A DNA stretch of 64,000 nucleotides from Microvelia longipes (lineage: Eukaryota; Arthropoda; Insecta; Hemiptera; Veliidae), in NCBI GenBank assembly GCA_018340805.1, contig JACMZG010001914.1, positions 17,196,854 through 17,260,853 on the forward strand, read 5' to 3'. The notes beneath the pieces were generated by a model, which did no database searches, was not told where the DNA came from, and saw nothing but the letters and a program-made list of their open reading frames with translations. Shown in pieces: positions 1 to 10,719 of the stretch; position 1 is the first letter of the stretch, and every line of letters begins with the position of its first letter. The position numbers were made by a program, and so were the translations under genes.

Positions 1-136
1 ACATATAAATGGTGGACATTTACTCATCTTATAGGTAGATCGAGACTTAAAACCAGGCTGTTGCTGTTATAGCAAAAAGAAAATGTATTGTTAAAGGAGA
101 TAAAATGAAATAAATAAACTTGATTTACATCATCTT

Positions 137-955
137 TACTTTTTACTTTTCTTCATTTATATCGTAGGTGTATAGGAAAAGAATTGTGCTTGCAAAAAAA
201 TCCAAAACCGGGATGAAACTGGAATTATCCGTTTTAGGTGTTTTAAAGGCCTCCTGAATGGTTTTCGCAAAGTTGTTTGTCTGTATGTGTGTGTGTCTGT
301 TATTATGGTAGCGCCTAGTGTATTTATGCTAGAGCAACCTACCGCTGTATTTGTGCTATTCGGAAAATAATTTTTATGTCATTAACCCGCAATAATGACT
401 CAGCCTAAATTTCGAAAAATCATAAAACGCGGAAAAATAATGCGATCGGATTGAGATTTGGCACGTATGCGACTATGTATAAGACTAACATATGTGCTAT
501 GTTTAGTTTCATCTCATTATCAGCATTAGTTTAATTGTCATTGAATGACTTGTGTACGTTTTTTTTTTAAAAATGTTAACAATTGGGAAATGGTTCAATT
601 AGGTTGAAATTTGGTACAAGTATACATTATTACATTGTAAATAAGTACACTACGTTTTTTTTCAATACGATAAGATTATCCATGATTTTTATTAGAGCAT
701 AAATATTCGGGAGCATTGAGTGCTCCTTGGTGATATTAAATATTAAGTGCTGTATGGATGACCGCTGAGAATTATACGGATGCATTTAATATCTGAAGAC
801 GAGCGAAGCGAGACTAAAGGCATGTTGCAGTATGAATTTGGCGAACTGCATTTCTGAGGACGAGCGAAGTGAGTCAGAAGCAGGGAGGGTGACCGTAGCC
901 AATCCGATGTAATGTGTAAACTTCCTGAGGTACCCCATGCCTTTTTTTTATTACC
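137..955 (+). repeat. Dispersed repeat family A, near full-length copy
   Basis: This is the longest forward copy of a family seen at least a dozen times in the window. It opens with a module reading like CTCATTTATACCGTAGGTATA and ATCCGAAACCGGGATG, then a TGTATGTGTGTGTGTCTG stretch, then a TGACGTCATTAACCC-like stretch. Around 690-770 lies a disrupted 5S-rRNA-like segment ending in GTATGGATGACCGCTGAG. Two copies of a GGACGAGCGAAGCGAGTC-like motif follow near 798 and 858. It ends in GAGGTACCCCATG followed by a T-run. The reverse-strand reading frame across it is a translation of the repeat, not a gene. Copies agree in the order of parts but differ by internal deletions. Confidence 0.85.
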
Positions 956-2090
956 TTCCATGTAGCCTTAGCCTTCGCTAAAATTTCTTTCTGATTCATC
1001 GAGTATTCCTATAGGAAAAACCTTGATTTTCCTAAAGATACAACTTAGAAATTTGAGAACTAGAGCTATGAGTTAACACAATCATTATTGTTAACTTAGC
1101 TCATTCTAAACAATAAATACGATAGGTAATAACTATTTAATATTTATAATAGGAATAGGTATTAAATACATAGTAATAAATTGTTTATCAGTCTTACATA
1201 AGAAAGTGTTATGCTAACAAAAAGGTAGTTATCTCCGTGTCATAACCATTGTTCAATGTCACTTTAAATAACAGTTATATCTCTGAGTTATTTTAAGACC
1301 TGTGCAAATTAGTATAATTATACTTAATACTAGATATAATAGTATATTATTTAGATAAGATAATATTGCTCTAGCAAACCTAATAATTATTATTAATGTT
1401 TTAGTTCCTTAAATAAATCAAAAGATTAAAATTTGTTATGACAGGTATAAGAATTATTAAGGGTTGGCAGTCAGTAACGATATCCTTAATTTAGGGAATA
1501 ATTGCTCCGTTTCTATTTGTCTTATAGATTTCAAATTTGTTGCAAACATTCAACAGGCAATGCTGATGAGTCCAGTGTCTTCCAATTTCTGTCACCACGC
1601 TAAGGAACTCACTTTTTATTCTTGAATCTAATGACTGGACACAATCTACAGACCCTAATAATTCGCCCATCGATGTCTAATAAATTTCTAATAAAACTTT
1701 TGGCCAGAGATTGATGATTAAAAAAAATATTTAAAAAAATAATATATTTATTTCCTAACCGAATAAATGATTATTGATTTTAGGTTATCTATTTGGCTTT
1801 ATTTATTCTTTACTATTAGTGTAGTTACTTATTATTTTTATTCTTTTTATAAAATTTCTTTAGTTTTTTGTAATTTATTTTGTTGTATTTTGTTTGTTAG
1901 GCACTGATAATGGATTGTTCAAACTGAAAGCTGCCTTTGTCAACACATTATTATTCAAATCAGTAGAGGGACTGTTTCTTTAATTTCTTTTCATATATTG
2001 ACTCCATTCATATATTGACTCAATTTAATTATTAGATTAAAATTAGGTAAGAAAAAACATTGTGTCTCATCATTCTCGACTTGGGTTTCA
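956..2090. other. AT-rich spacer, no gene seen
   Basis: No long frame, RNA gene or clear repeat boundary is visible. A CTGATGAG near 1563 lacks the GAAA needed for a hammerhead core. Confidence 0.5.
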
Positions 2091-2226
2091 AGTGTCGATT
2101 ATCAGACTGCATGTCTTTCAAAAGGGACGTTAAGCTGGTGGTATTAGTAAACTATCCCTAACCCTTAATGAACCTGGCATTGGCAAAATTTAGGAGGACC
2201 CTCAATAGGAGTTTATTTTAAATAAA

Positions 2227-2228
<2 letters not shown>

Positions 2229-2300
<72 letters not shown>
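2229..2300. repeat. (TA)n microsatellite, 72 bp
   Basis: Uninterrupted TA dinucleotide run inside repeat D. Confidence 0.98.
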
Positions 2301-2301
<1 letters not shown>

Positions 2302-2430
2302 CAATCTTTTATAATAATAATAACTTACAGGAGGTGAAACGAAGAGATTTAGAGGGGTTTTGAGAATTTTCGACGTATGTCTTCTTCGGTCAGGTTAGGT
2401 TGGGAAGTCCCGAGTGACTGAAGGCCACCA

Positions 2431-2453
2431 TATATTATATATATATAATATTA

Positions 2454-2501
<48 letters not shown>

Positions 2502-2510
2502 TGTATATAT
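2431..2510. repeat. (TA)n microsatellite, imperfect
   Basis: TA run with several TATAATAT interruptions, also inside repeat D. Confidence 0.97.
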
Positions 2511-3045
2511 CCTAATGGTTTCCAGAGCAGGAAAGCCTGGTCCGGAAGCGGGGCACGTGTTGTTTCTAATTAAAGCTACATAAACTTAGGGTCACGGCTC
2601 TTGTGTGGATTAGAAGTAAAATGCCTGCACTAGGAATCATAAGGCAAAACACTATCTTCTATCTAAAGGAGTCAACAAAAAGGGCCAACCAAAGCGGCCT
2701 ACTTGCTAGGTGATCTATCACCTTTCCTAATTCCATCACTATCACTATCAGACTGTACATCAGACTGCATATAAGACTTTCTTTAGAAAATATTTAAACA
2801 ATGTCAACTAAATATCCATAGGTTGTCCAATGAACATTTAAATGCGTTGAATCAACATATTGCTAAGATGAATGTTGATATTAATTTATACTTCGATCTA
2901 TTTTGGTATACTCATAAGACACCCCTGAAACTCTTACGGGATATCCATTGGAAATCTAAATAGCGGACATTAAAACCTCCCACATATATATAGATATCCC
3001 TTGGATGAATTTTGATCTCTAAAATCATTTAATATCTACTTGAAT

Positions 3046-3254
3046 AGTACTGGACTTCGACACCGGAGGTCCGGGGTTCACAACCCGGGCTATGCTCTCA
3101 GGTTTTATTAATAGAATTTGTTGTAAAAAGATTTCGCCAACTTTAGCTTTACTTTAAGCATAGTAGATGTGACCCACCCGAGGTGGTTCCCGCAGGGCGA
3201 ATACCCTGAAGGGCCGAAAGGCCCTAAAACGGGCATTATTGTTATTATTATTAT
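3046..3254 (+). mobile_element. tRNA-type SINE (SINE-1), 5'-truncated, with 13-bp TSD
   Basis: The insertion is bounded by a perfect 13-bp direct repeat TATCTACTTGAAT at 3033-3045 and 3255-3267, which I read as the target-site duplication. The left part has a B-box-like GGGGTTCACAACCC. The centre holds GGTGGTTCCCGCAGGGCGAA and GGGCCGAAAGGCCC hairpins. The 3' end is an (ATT)n tail. The A-box part seen in the 27684-27914 copy is missing here, so this copy is 5'-truncated. SINEs of this kind are transcribed by RNA polymerase III and moved by a partner LINE. Confidence 0.9.
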
Positions 3255-3267
3255 TATCTACTTGAAT

Positions 3268-4104
3268 GTATATGGATAAAGAGTGCTATTTAGGATACAG
3301 GACTAGCAGCTCGTCATTCATATGCAAGCTAGGTGAGGAGGTATAGTTTTTGCTTTGACATACCTACCATATGTATCTGAACTTTGGTGTCTAACTAGCA
3401 TTCTTACTTCTAAACAAGTCGATAACTTTTTGTGAATCAGCATAGAATTGTTTAGGTTTCTAAAATTTAAGGAGTAAATGAAAATACTACAATAAAAATG
3501 ATAGAAAATGGTGGTAACATGAGCGGTTTTATAATATCTAAAATTTATTGACAATACCTAATACCTACATTTATCTTATCAAGTCAATATGATAATTAAT
3601 AATTATTATTTTTATCATTATTTATTGACGCAACAGGTCTCAATTTCAAAATATAACTTCGTTGAAGTATTAAACGATTTAATTAATTAAGATTGACAAT
3701 TTGGCTTTATAAATACAATTATTTAAAATAAAACGTGAAAATGAATCTAATTGGGGTAATTAAGAAGGATTTGTATCGATATTGTAAACAGTCATAGTTT
3801 AAGCGATAAAATGTATTCAGCTTAAGCCTGGCTATCAATTAGTGATACGATAGAACTTGACGACTTCACTTGTCTATCTATATTAAAACAATTGAACGAG
3901 CGCTTTGTTTGCTTTTAAGTAAAATTATAGCAGATGATTTTCAACTATACGTGGTTTGCTTTGATAATTGCATTTAATTACAATTACACTACAGGTTACG
4001 TAAACATGATAGTGTTGCGATAATAATTATTACAACACCTTGTGACGTAAAGCTAAACAAGGTAATAGCTTTCATGGTAATGATCTCAATTCAGATAAAA
4101 ATAC
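3268..4104. other. AT-rich spacer, no gene seen
   Basis: Unremarkable AT-rich sequence. The reverse-strand frame at 3318-3554 has no recognisable domain. Confidence 0.5.
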
Positions 4105-4252
4105 AGGCTTGATCAAGGGGACTTAAGTTCAATAAAAAATGTTAAATGATTAATTCAATTAATATATTTCACCTATCATGATAGGTGAAATATATTAATT
4201 GAATAAACCATTCAAAACTTTTTATAGAACTAAAGTCCCCTTGATCAAGCCT
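4105..4252. mobile_element. 148-bp foldback (MITE-like) element
   Basis: A long imperfect palindrome centred exactly at 4178/4179. The outer arms are AGGCTTGATCAAGGGGACTT and its complement, and the centre is ACCTATCATGATAGGT. The single strand can fold along almost its full length. I saw no clear target-site duplication, so the superfamily is undetermined. Confidence 0.8.
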
Positions 4253-5010
4253 AAGATGGAGTTCTATAAACTTTCCAGTGCTACAAAGAACAAACTATTA
4301 TAACAATACAGCTTACACTTAAACTCAATTTTTATTGAAAACGTTACTAATTGATCAAAAATTTAGAACTAGAAACATTAGGTATAATATATGTGGATGA
4401 TATAATATATATATTAGCTGATTCGTGGAAAAGTCCGATAAAAATAAAGTCTCGCTTTTGATTTTATCAGTTCTGAACAACATTTCGGGCAGTCAAAAAA
4501 GCTCAGTTTATGCTCAGGTTTTCTAGTCCAATGACAAAAGAGAGTTTTAAATTTATTCCTTCAAAATTCAATAATTTTGAATTTTGCATAATACGGCAAA
4601 AAGCAGCATTTCCGGTTAGTTCTGTCAGAAATGAGATAGTGAAATTTTCATAAAAAAATACTGGACATTATTTGTTCTAATTTCTTAGGATTCAATACGG
4701 TTTCCAAAATATTACAGTATTCTATAACTTTTTTTTAAGTTACCAAAGGAAGTTAAATAATTATTGTATTTGGGTAATAGTTACCAAAATGTTAATTAAA
4801 ATTAAATTATAAATTTAGATCCCCACCATTTTTTTCAGCAAGAGTTATTTTTATTACTAAGGGGCTATTAATAAATAGCCTCCTCCATACTGCACCGCAG
4901 GAATGGAGGTGGGTTACATTTAATTTTTTTCTTCCGGGGGGTATTCTGGTACCTCCAGGGAGGGGGAATATCCCATGCACCCTCCTTGAAAGGAACCCTG
5001 CTTATGCTTA
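4253..5010. other. AT-rich spacer with a low-AT patch
   Basis: Mostly AT-rich. The patch near 4870-5000 (for example CTTCCGGGGGGTATTCTGG) has higher GC and produces two short reverse frames, neither with a recognisable domain. Confidence 0.4.
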
Positions 5011-5019
5011 TCTTTAAAA

Positions 5020-5205
5020 GCACACTCCTTTTTAAAAAATCCAGGATAATTGACAAACGAGTAAATGTGCAACTGTTGCGACAATAAAACATAAAAACTA
5101 AATAATACTAAGCAAGAACTGAATAAATGAGCTAGAATGCAAGTATTTTTAAGGGAATTATCCAGGTTTGCAGACCTTTGCACCAGAATTATTTTGTATT
5201 TTTAT
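5020..5205 (-). repeat. SINE-2 related sequence, diverged
   Basis: On the reverse strand it follows the order of SINE-2 (compare 9300-9545 and 28443-28690): a CCAGAATTATTTT end, a GCTAGAATGCAAG block, an ACAAACGAGTAAATGTGC block and AAAAAATCCAGG. It is highly diverged. The frames reported across it are not genes. Confidence 0.5.
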
Positions 5206-5649
5206 AAACTTTTAAACTGTAATTATAAAAAAAATATTTCTGGAACTAAGATTTGAACCTGGGCCTCCGGGTTTATTTATTTAAAATTCACGGATCACAA
5301 GATCCTTTTACAAGTCATAATTAAAAAAACTTTGCTTTTTACTTTAAAACTCTTGCTGTATTAAAGTAACAAACCGTATTTTTTTGTTTTTTATTTACCG
5401 TATTCACCACAGACTTTTTGTCGGGTAGCGTGGAGAGGTCGTTTCGACTTGTGATTGGTTTTAAGGTAACATAAAAAACACAAATACAAACATTTTTCCT
5501 GGGGAAAAGTTTTAATCATAACAACCTGATTTTTAATAGGGTTTTTTTGTCCTTAAGGTTGACTTTTGAGCCGAGTTCTATTCAAATATATAAATCCACT
5601 TAAAAGATAAAACTTAGAAAAAAAATATAGAGGAAGAGGATAAGTAGCT
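5206..5649. other. AT-rich spacer
   Basis: Holds a short GATTTGAACCTGGGCCTCCGG stretch (5252-5272) that resembles part of a tRNA-like SINE head. There is no cloverleaf and no gene. Confidence 0.35.
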
Positions 5650-5670
5650 TATATATATATTATATAATTA

Positions 5671-5731
<61 letters not shown>

Positions 5732-5756
5732 TATTATATTATATATATATATATAT
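5650..5756. repeat. (TA)n microsatellite, imperfect
   Basis: TA run broken by several TATATTATAT steps. Confidence 0.97.
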
Positions 5757-6584
5757 GCCAAACCAATTTTTTTCGTGATCAGACACATATGATACAGATT
5801 TAGTTACCATTCGGAGACTTTTGCCTGGCTACTAGTCACGTTAGTGAAATTTTCCTAAAAGAAATTCGCTAAAATTAAGTAGACTATTTGGGTTTTACTA
5901 TTTTCATATACATTTTATTAAGCTTTAAATATTATCATGAATTGATCTAGATGTAAATCCTAAAATTTTAAATTAAAATTAAATTGATTCTATTTAATAT
6001 TTTTAAATATTCTTCGATTTATAATTTATTATTTTTCAATTTAAATATTATTGTTTGCATAACCCAATTTGAAAAATGATTTTGTTTGTAAAAATACATC
6101 ATTGGAGATTATTTTTTTTTTACTAATTTTATTTTTTCATGTTATGAATAACTTCAAAAATAAATATGCAACTATACAAATAAGTTTAATCGCCTATCGT
6201 TCTTGTATTTCCCAAGAGTTTCAAAGAGGATTAGAAGCTAAAAAATCTCCCATATCAATCTACAAAGATTATTAGATTTTACGACTTATACCCCTCATTT
6301 CCTTTTTTTATCTCTTGAGTAAAAATTAAATTTTTATCTTTTCATTATTTTTTATTTCCTCTTTTTGTTTTCTTTAAAAATTCTTTCAAATATTTGTTTC
6401 GTTAAAGTAATATGTTTAATATAAGTTTTTTTACAAATGATTCCGAAGCTTGAGCATTTGAAATTGAACCTAAGTATTCCACCCCAGGTGAAAGTGTTCT
6501 CTTATCTCCCTTTTTAAGAAACATTGGTCCTTTCATAAAATATTGTTATGGCAAAAAGGGCCTAGAATTGGACTATTTGATATT
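5757..6584. other. Very AT-rich spacer
   Basis: Poly-A/T-rich with no supported gene. The forward frame at 6069-6275 is low-complexity and has no recognisable domain. Confidence 0.5.
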
Positions 6585-6587
6585 TTT

Positions 6588-7045
6588 TGTTACTTCTCCT
6601 CATTTATACCATAGGTATAAAGAAAACGTATTGTTTTAGCAACAACAAAAATCCGAAACCGGGATGTCACCTGAATTATTCGTTTCAGGTGTTTTAAGGC
6701 CTCTTAAGTGGTTTGTCTATCTGTATGTGTGTGTATCTGTTATTATCGTAGTTCCCAGTATATTTATGCTAGAGAGTTGAAACTTTGGACAAGTTTATCC
6801 ATGATTTTTGTTGGATCATAAAAGTTATGCAGCACCGATCATGGTCAGTGCCTGGATGGGTGCTCACTTAGACTGAAACGGATGTATTGACTATCTGAGG
6901 ACAAGCGAAGCAAGCCCGTGAACACGTGTTGTAGCATACATTTTGCAAATCGTATACACTTAGAAAACGAGCGAAGCGAGTGCGAAGTAGGGAAGATGAG
7001 CGTAGCGAATTCGATGTAATGAGAAAAAGCTCTGAGGTACTCCGT
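6588..7045 (+). repeat. Family A copy with internal deletion and clear 5S-like segment
   Basis: It starts with the family A CCTCATTTATACCATAGGTATA module. It jumps at about 6790 from the GAGAGTTGAAACTTTGGACAAG block straight to TTTATCCATGATTTTTG, so the middle 350 bp or so of the family is absent. The 5S-like segment follows at 6813-6862, then two hairpin motifs (GAGGACAAGCGAAGCAAGCCC near 6897 and GAAAACGAGCGAAGCGAG near 6964), then CTCTGAGGTACTCCGTA and a T-run. The deletion shows that the two ends can be retained without the middle. Confidence 0.85.
6813..6862 (+). promoter_or_regulatory. 5S-rRNA-like internal control region in family A
   Basis: The order GGATCA, AAGTTATGCAGC, GGTCAGTGCC, TGGATGGGTG matches the box A, intermediate element and box C stretch of animal 5S rRNA genes, with the same spacing between blocks. 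In 5S genes this region binds TFIIIA and directs RNA polymerase III. The resemblance is seen in the sequence; that it promotes transcription here is inferred. Confidence 0.7.
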
Positions 7046-7430
7046 ATCATGAGTTTTATTGCTAAAGTGGTTTTTGACTTCGGAAAAATCCAGTTGTTTT
7101 ACTTTCCCTTATTATTATTACATATAGTATAGACATATTAATTACTTACCACTTATTAATGATGTACAAATAATCAGGCTGAGTACCAAGCTGATGGCAT
7201 GATCCAATCGCATACTCCCGGATCGTAATAAACCCTGTAACAAAAAATTCAATCAGTTAGATACTCTACTTGTTCTGAAAAAAATGCTTCTGTTAGGAAA
7301 CGCGTTATTGTGGAAGTTAAAGTTACAAAAGTTTCGTTTCTACTGCTGAAAAACATCTTCTAAGGTGTAAAGGATAGGAATGTTGAATTTATAGGGTACG
7401 AACTTATTATCGCAATAGATACGTCGTTCA
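7046..7430. other. AT-rich spacer
   Basis: No feature recognised. Confidence 0.45.
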
Positions 7431-7432
7431 CA

Positions 7433-7624
7433 CGCGGAATTTGGCTGGGGGTTCAACTCCGTGTTCCGGCAGTTGTCGTGTGAATGGAATTGAACACGGG
7501 ATTCAACCCTGAAACTCATTTTTTATCGGGGTAGTGTCTAAACTATAGGTTAAAAACCGTGTGAACAGTTGGGGTTACACCCCGAAAGGGATTGAACACA
7601 GGGTTCAAACCCTGCGTGTGAGTG
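7433..7624. repeat. Hairpin-rich block of three nested inverted repeats
   Basis: This GC-richer island contains several inverted copies: TTCACACG against CGTGTGAA, GGGTTCAACTCCGTGTTC against GAACACGGGATTCAACCC, and GGGGTTACACCCC. It ends in GAACACAGGGTTCAAACCCTG and GTGTGAGTGAA. The outer TTCACACGC-like ends are roughly inverted, which suggests a small non-autonomous element. No target-site duplication is clear. Confidence 0.45.
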
Positions 7625-8430
7625 AAGAAATAGTATACGTAAATACTGATCACATAGTTACAATTCTACAAAACTTTGTCTACAATATTAGCAATTAAAC
7701 GTTTTTTTTTAGCGAAAATATCAATACGTTACTATGTCAGTTAGATGAGCTATTTCACAGAGATATATAATTAGAGGGGGCAATTTCCATCTTAATACAT
7801 TGGCAGGCTTGTAACATTTTTCAGGGCTCTATCTAACTTCAATATAACTTCCCGCAAGAGTGCTAAGGTTATAATAAATCAAAAGTTGTCAGCTTCATTG
7901 TTGTGTTTTGCTTTGCATTATAATCGTTATTTTATATAAGTTATGATAACTTTGTACTTTTTATTTAATTACATTACTAATCAAAGGTGTTTTAAACATC
8001 TTTTCGATGTTTTAAAACTATCTGATTGACCCTCTCAAGTAATATTATCACTATAAGAGTTAAGCGATGTCTATTTAAATTCTATCAGTATTCTCTGTTT
8101 GAATGAGTGACCGTATACGTTCTAGAATTCTGCTTGGCTGCAATATTATTAAATTCGTGTGATATGATTCTCAAAGTAGTTTTAATGTCAATAATACATG
8201 TTAACTCAATAGTATGCCAATACTGAACCATTGAGGTATTATATTCCTAACTTCAAAAGGATTGTTTCTGTTTTATGTGTTCTATGTCCAAGTGTAGGTT
8301 TCAATTATCGTTTTCTGTTTTCAAGCTATTGGTACATGAGATGTCGTATTCCCTTTGCAATTAAGATATGATTGAATACCAACAGTTTCTAAGGAATTTT
8401 CTTTTAAAATTTCGCTAATAAGGAACCTGG
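7625..8430. other. AT-rich spacer
   Basis: No gene or repeat boundary recognised. Confidence 0.45.
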
Positions 8431-8502
8431 TATAACGGGTGTTGGACCCGGCTTTTGTAACCAAAAGCCGTTTTAGAGGTCTCTTCTAAAAAAAATACGA
8501 TA

Positions 8503-8504
8503 TA

Positions 8505-8574
<70 letters not shown>

Positions 8575-8640
8575 TTATATATATATATATATATATATTA
8601 ATATATATATTTATATATATATATATATATACATATACAT
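8503..8640. repeat. (TA)n microsatellite, imperfect, 138 bp
   Basis: TA tract with TTATAT and TTTATA interruptions. It directly follows a TTTTAGAGGTCTCT module, related to the one before the tract at 23228. Confidence 0.97.
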
Positions 8641-8751
8641 ATGTATTTCTTTCTATCGAACTATCGAATTCTAGTATACACGCTATTTCTGGAACTGATT
8701 ATTATTTTTAACCTTTACCTCCTTCATTCCTCATATATTTTAATGTTATTT

Positions 8752-8836
8752 TTCTCATATTTTATTATTATATTTATTGGAAAAGTATTGTGTTTGCAAA
8801 AAAATTTGAAACTAGAATGTCACCGGAATTTCCTTT
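8752..8836 (+). repeat. Family A 5' fragment
   Basis: Retains GGAAAAGTATTGTGTTTGC, then AATTTGAAACTAGAATGTC and CACCGGAATT, then stops. The forward frame at 8641-8838 runs through this fragment and the TA tract and is not a gene. Confidence 0.6.
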
Positions 8837-8869
8837 AGAATCATTAATTTCTTTCGCACCAATGTAGTT

Positions 8870-8965
8870 TGCTTAGGTTTTTAGTGTAGCTTCATAGTCG
8901 GAACAGTAGCACTTTTACTAGTCTGTCAATTTGCTCGGAATTTTCAGAGGAAAAGCATAAACTAA
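8870..8965 (+). repeat. SINE-2 fragment, forward
   Basis: Shares the ordered blocks GCTTCATAGTCGGAACAGTAG, CACTTTTACTAGTCTGTCAA and TTTGCTCGGAATTTT with the SINE-2 copies at 28443 and 9545 (reverse). It is cut at 8965 by the foldback element that duplicated AAGCATAAACTAA. Confidence 0.65.
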
Positions 8966-9262
8966 ATAATAAATGAAAAGAAGTCTCTCCACAAAACAAA
9001 ACTTTATTGGCAAAGCGCTTTCAACCTAACTAGAGGCCATCATCAGTGCAAAACCGTTGAGATGTTAAAGAAGTAGCGAAGTGAGTCTATGTTTTCTTAC
9101 TAGGTATTAGAGTCAGACCCTTCTTTAACATCTCAACGGTTTTGCACTGATGATGGCCTCTAGTTAGGTTGAAAGCGCTTTGCCAATAAAGTTTTGTTTT
9201 GCGGAGAGACTTCTTTTCTTTTATTATTTATGATGGACTTTATTCACGCTCATTCTACTAAT
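8966..9262 (+). mobile_element. Foldback retroelement with hammerhead-like core and 13-bp TSD
   Basis: Two long inverted arms, roughly 8968-9075 and 9120-9232, carry the same sequence, including TGGCAAAGCGCTTTCAACC and its complement. In the right arm a hammerhead-type core reads CTGATGA (9147-9153), a stem II of GGCCT/AGGTT after one extra T, then GAAA (9171-9174). The element ends in an unpaired tail of about 30 nt and is flanked by the perfect 13-bp repeat AAGCATAAACTAA at 8953-8965 and 9263-9275. Hammerhead motifs in terminal repeats are known from Penelope-like retroelements. The assignment to that group is inferred. Stem I is poorly paired in this copy. Confidence 0.7.
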
Positions 9263-9545
9263 AAGCATAAACTAAGCTTTGTATGAATGTCTAAATGTAG
9301 TGAAGCATTGATTATACAATGACAATCAATAACTTTGTACAACCTATGCTATAAAAATGCGCATTTCCTTTGACAAATCCATGCAAATTGATAGACAAGT
9401 AAAAGTGCTATTGTTACGATTCTGAAGAATAGCCGAAAACATGAACAAAAACTAGATTTATGCGCTATGAAGCATACATTCCAAAGGAAATTCGCCTGGC
9501 TTGCGGACTGCTACGCCAAAATTGTTTTAAATACAAGCCAAGATT
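9263..9545 (-). repeat. SINE-2 copy, reverse strand
   Basis: Read on the reverse strand it starts with an A-box-like TGGCGTAGCAGTCCGC, then GGCGAATTTCCTTTGGAATG, then GCACTTTTACTTGTCTATCA, TTTGCATGGATT and AAAGGAAATGCGCAT, and a tail related to 28620-28690. With the forward fragment at 8870-8965 it formed an inverted SINE pair before the foldback element inserted. Confidence 0.65.
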
Positions 9546-10460
9546 ATGTATATTCAGTATTACTTCACTGCGCTAACGAAGTCGTAATTTAATTAAATAA
9601 AATACTACTTACCAATATTTTTTCATAAATCAAAATAGCAATAAATTTAAAAAAAAAATATTTTTTTAAAACAAAATAAAAATTTATTTTATTTAAAAAA
9701 AATATTTTTTTAAAACAAAATAAAAATTTATTTAAATTACTAAAAATTAGAAACATAACTTTTATTTTAACTAAATTTTAGCCCGTTTATTTTTTTACGT
9801 ATACAACATCACCCAGAACTGCCTTTTTGTATTGAAATATTTAAAATTCTGATTAATATATACGTACCATTGTTTATGACAGGCTGCTTTGACGATCCAT
9901 GAAAAACTGACATTAACTTTTCCACAATAATTCTTATAATATTTATCTCATTTATCCGTATTATACGGCTTATTAAGATTGTTATAAATCAATAATGGGA
10001 TAATCGATCATTCGGTCATAATTGTCGTTTTAAAGCATCCATAATTTCATTGTTGTACTGTATCAATTATTTATTTATGATGTTAACATAAGTGTTTTTA
10101 TATCAATTGCTGGATAACACTATTTACCACGTAGGGGGTCACACTAGCTTTCTTCTTCAAAAAATTATTCAAAATTCATCATGCAATTTTGAATTAAAAT
10201 TACGTATTCATTTATGTTTAAATATGCATTTTTATATACCGCTATATACCTAATGTATATTTTTTGAAATAACTTTAACCTTTCGAATCTTAAATATCGT
10301 TCAATAGGAGGTTTAAAACCTGTTAATTGAAAATATACAGGTTTTAAAGATAATATCAAAACTTTAAAGCCACCGATAATTTTTCGGTGGTATGCCAAAA
10401 ATGTTTACAGGTTTCTAATTACGATCAAGTAGGTCTTGAGAGACAATGCAAACATACTTG
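9546..10460. other. AT-rich spacer with a local 60-bp duplication
   Basis: Around 9645-9730 an A/T-rich block (AAAAAAAATATTTTTTTAAAAC, then AAATAAAAATTTAT) occurs twice in tandem. No gene is recognised. Confidence 0.5.
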
Positions 10461-10540
<80 letters not shown>

Positions 10541-10611
10541 CATACATACATATACATATACATACATACATAATATATATAATATATATATATATATTAT
10601 AATATATATAA
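10461..10611. repeat. (CA)n-(TA)n-(CATA)n compound microsatellite
   Basis: CA repeats at 10461-10480 pass into TA repeats, then CATA-type repeats. All frames across it are low complexity. Confidence 0.97.
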
Positions 10612-10666
10612 ACAAACTATCTGTTATATCTGTATACAACAATCAAAATAAAAATTGTTTGTTATG

Positions 10667-10713
<47 letters not shown>
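10667..10713. repeat. (TA)n microsatellite
   Basis: TA tract ending in ACACATAC. Confidence 0.97.

Positions 10714-10719
<6 letters not shown>

Larger units (their letters stand above)
2106..2700 (+). repeat. Dispersed repeat D, interrupted by TA tracts and an insertion
   Basis: It shares blocks with 39730-39985: AAAAGGGACGTTAAGC, the AATGAACCTG/GGCAAAATT stretch, GGACCCTCAATAG, then GCAGGAAAGCC, TAATTAAAGCTA and CACGGCTCTTG. In this copy two TA tracts and about 130 bp of other sequence (2301-2430) separate the halves. A block after 2690 (CTACTTGCTAGGTGATCTATCACC) recurs near 61980. The repeat class is unknown. Confidence 0.65.

Noticed and set aside
743..961. Reverse frame similar to one at 25157-25441
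   Set aside because: The similarity arises because both are read through family A, where SLxSSS-type residues encode the hairpin motif. They are not homologous genes.
1562..1600. CTGATGAGTCCAGTG as a hammerhead ribozyme
   Set aside because: No GAAA follows a possible stem II, so the core is incomplete. The same holds for CTGATGA at 12725, 40978 and 58306.
6813..6862. True 5S rRNA gene
   Set aside because: Only the internal control region is present. The 5' and 3' stems of 5S rRNA are missing and the segment is inside a dispersed repeat.
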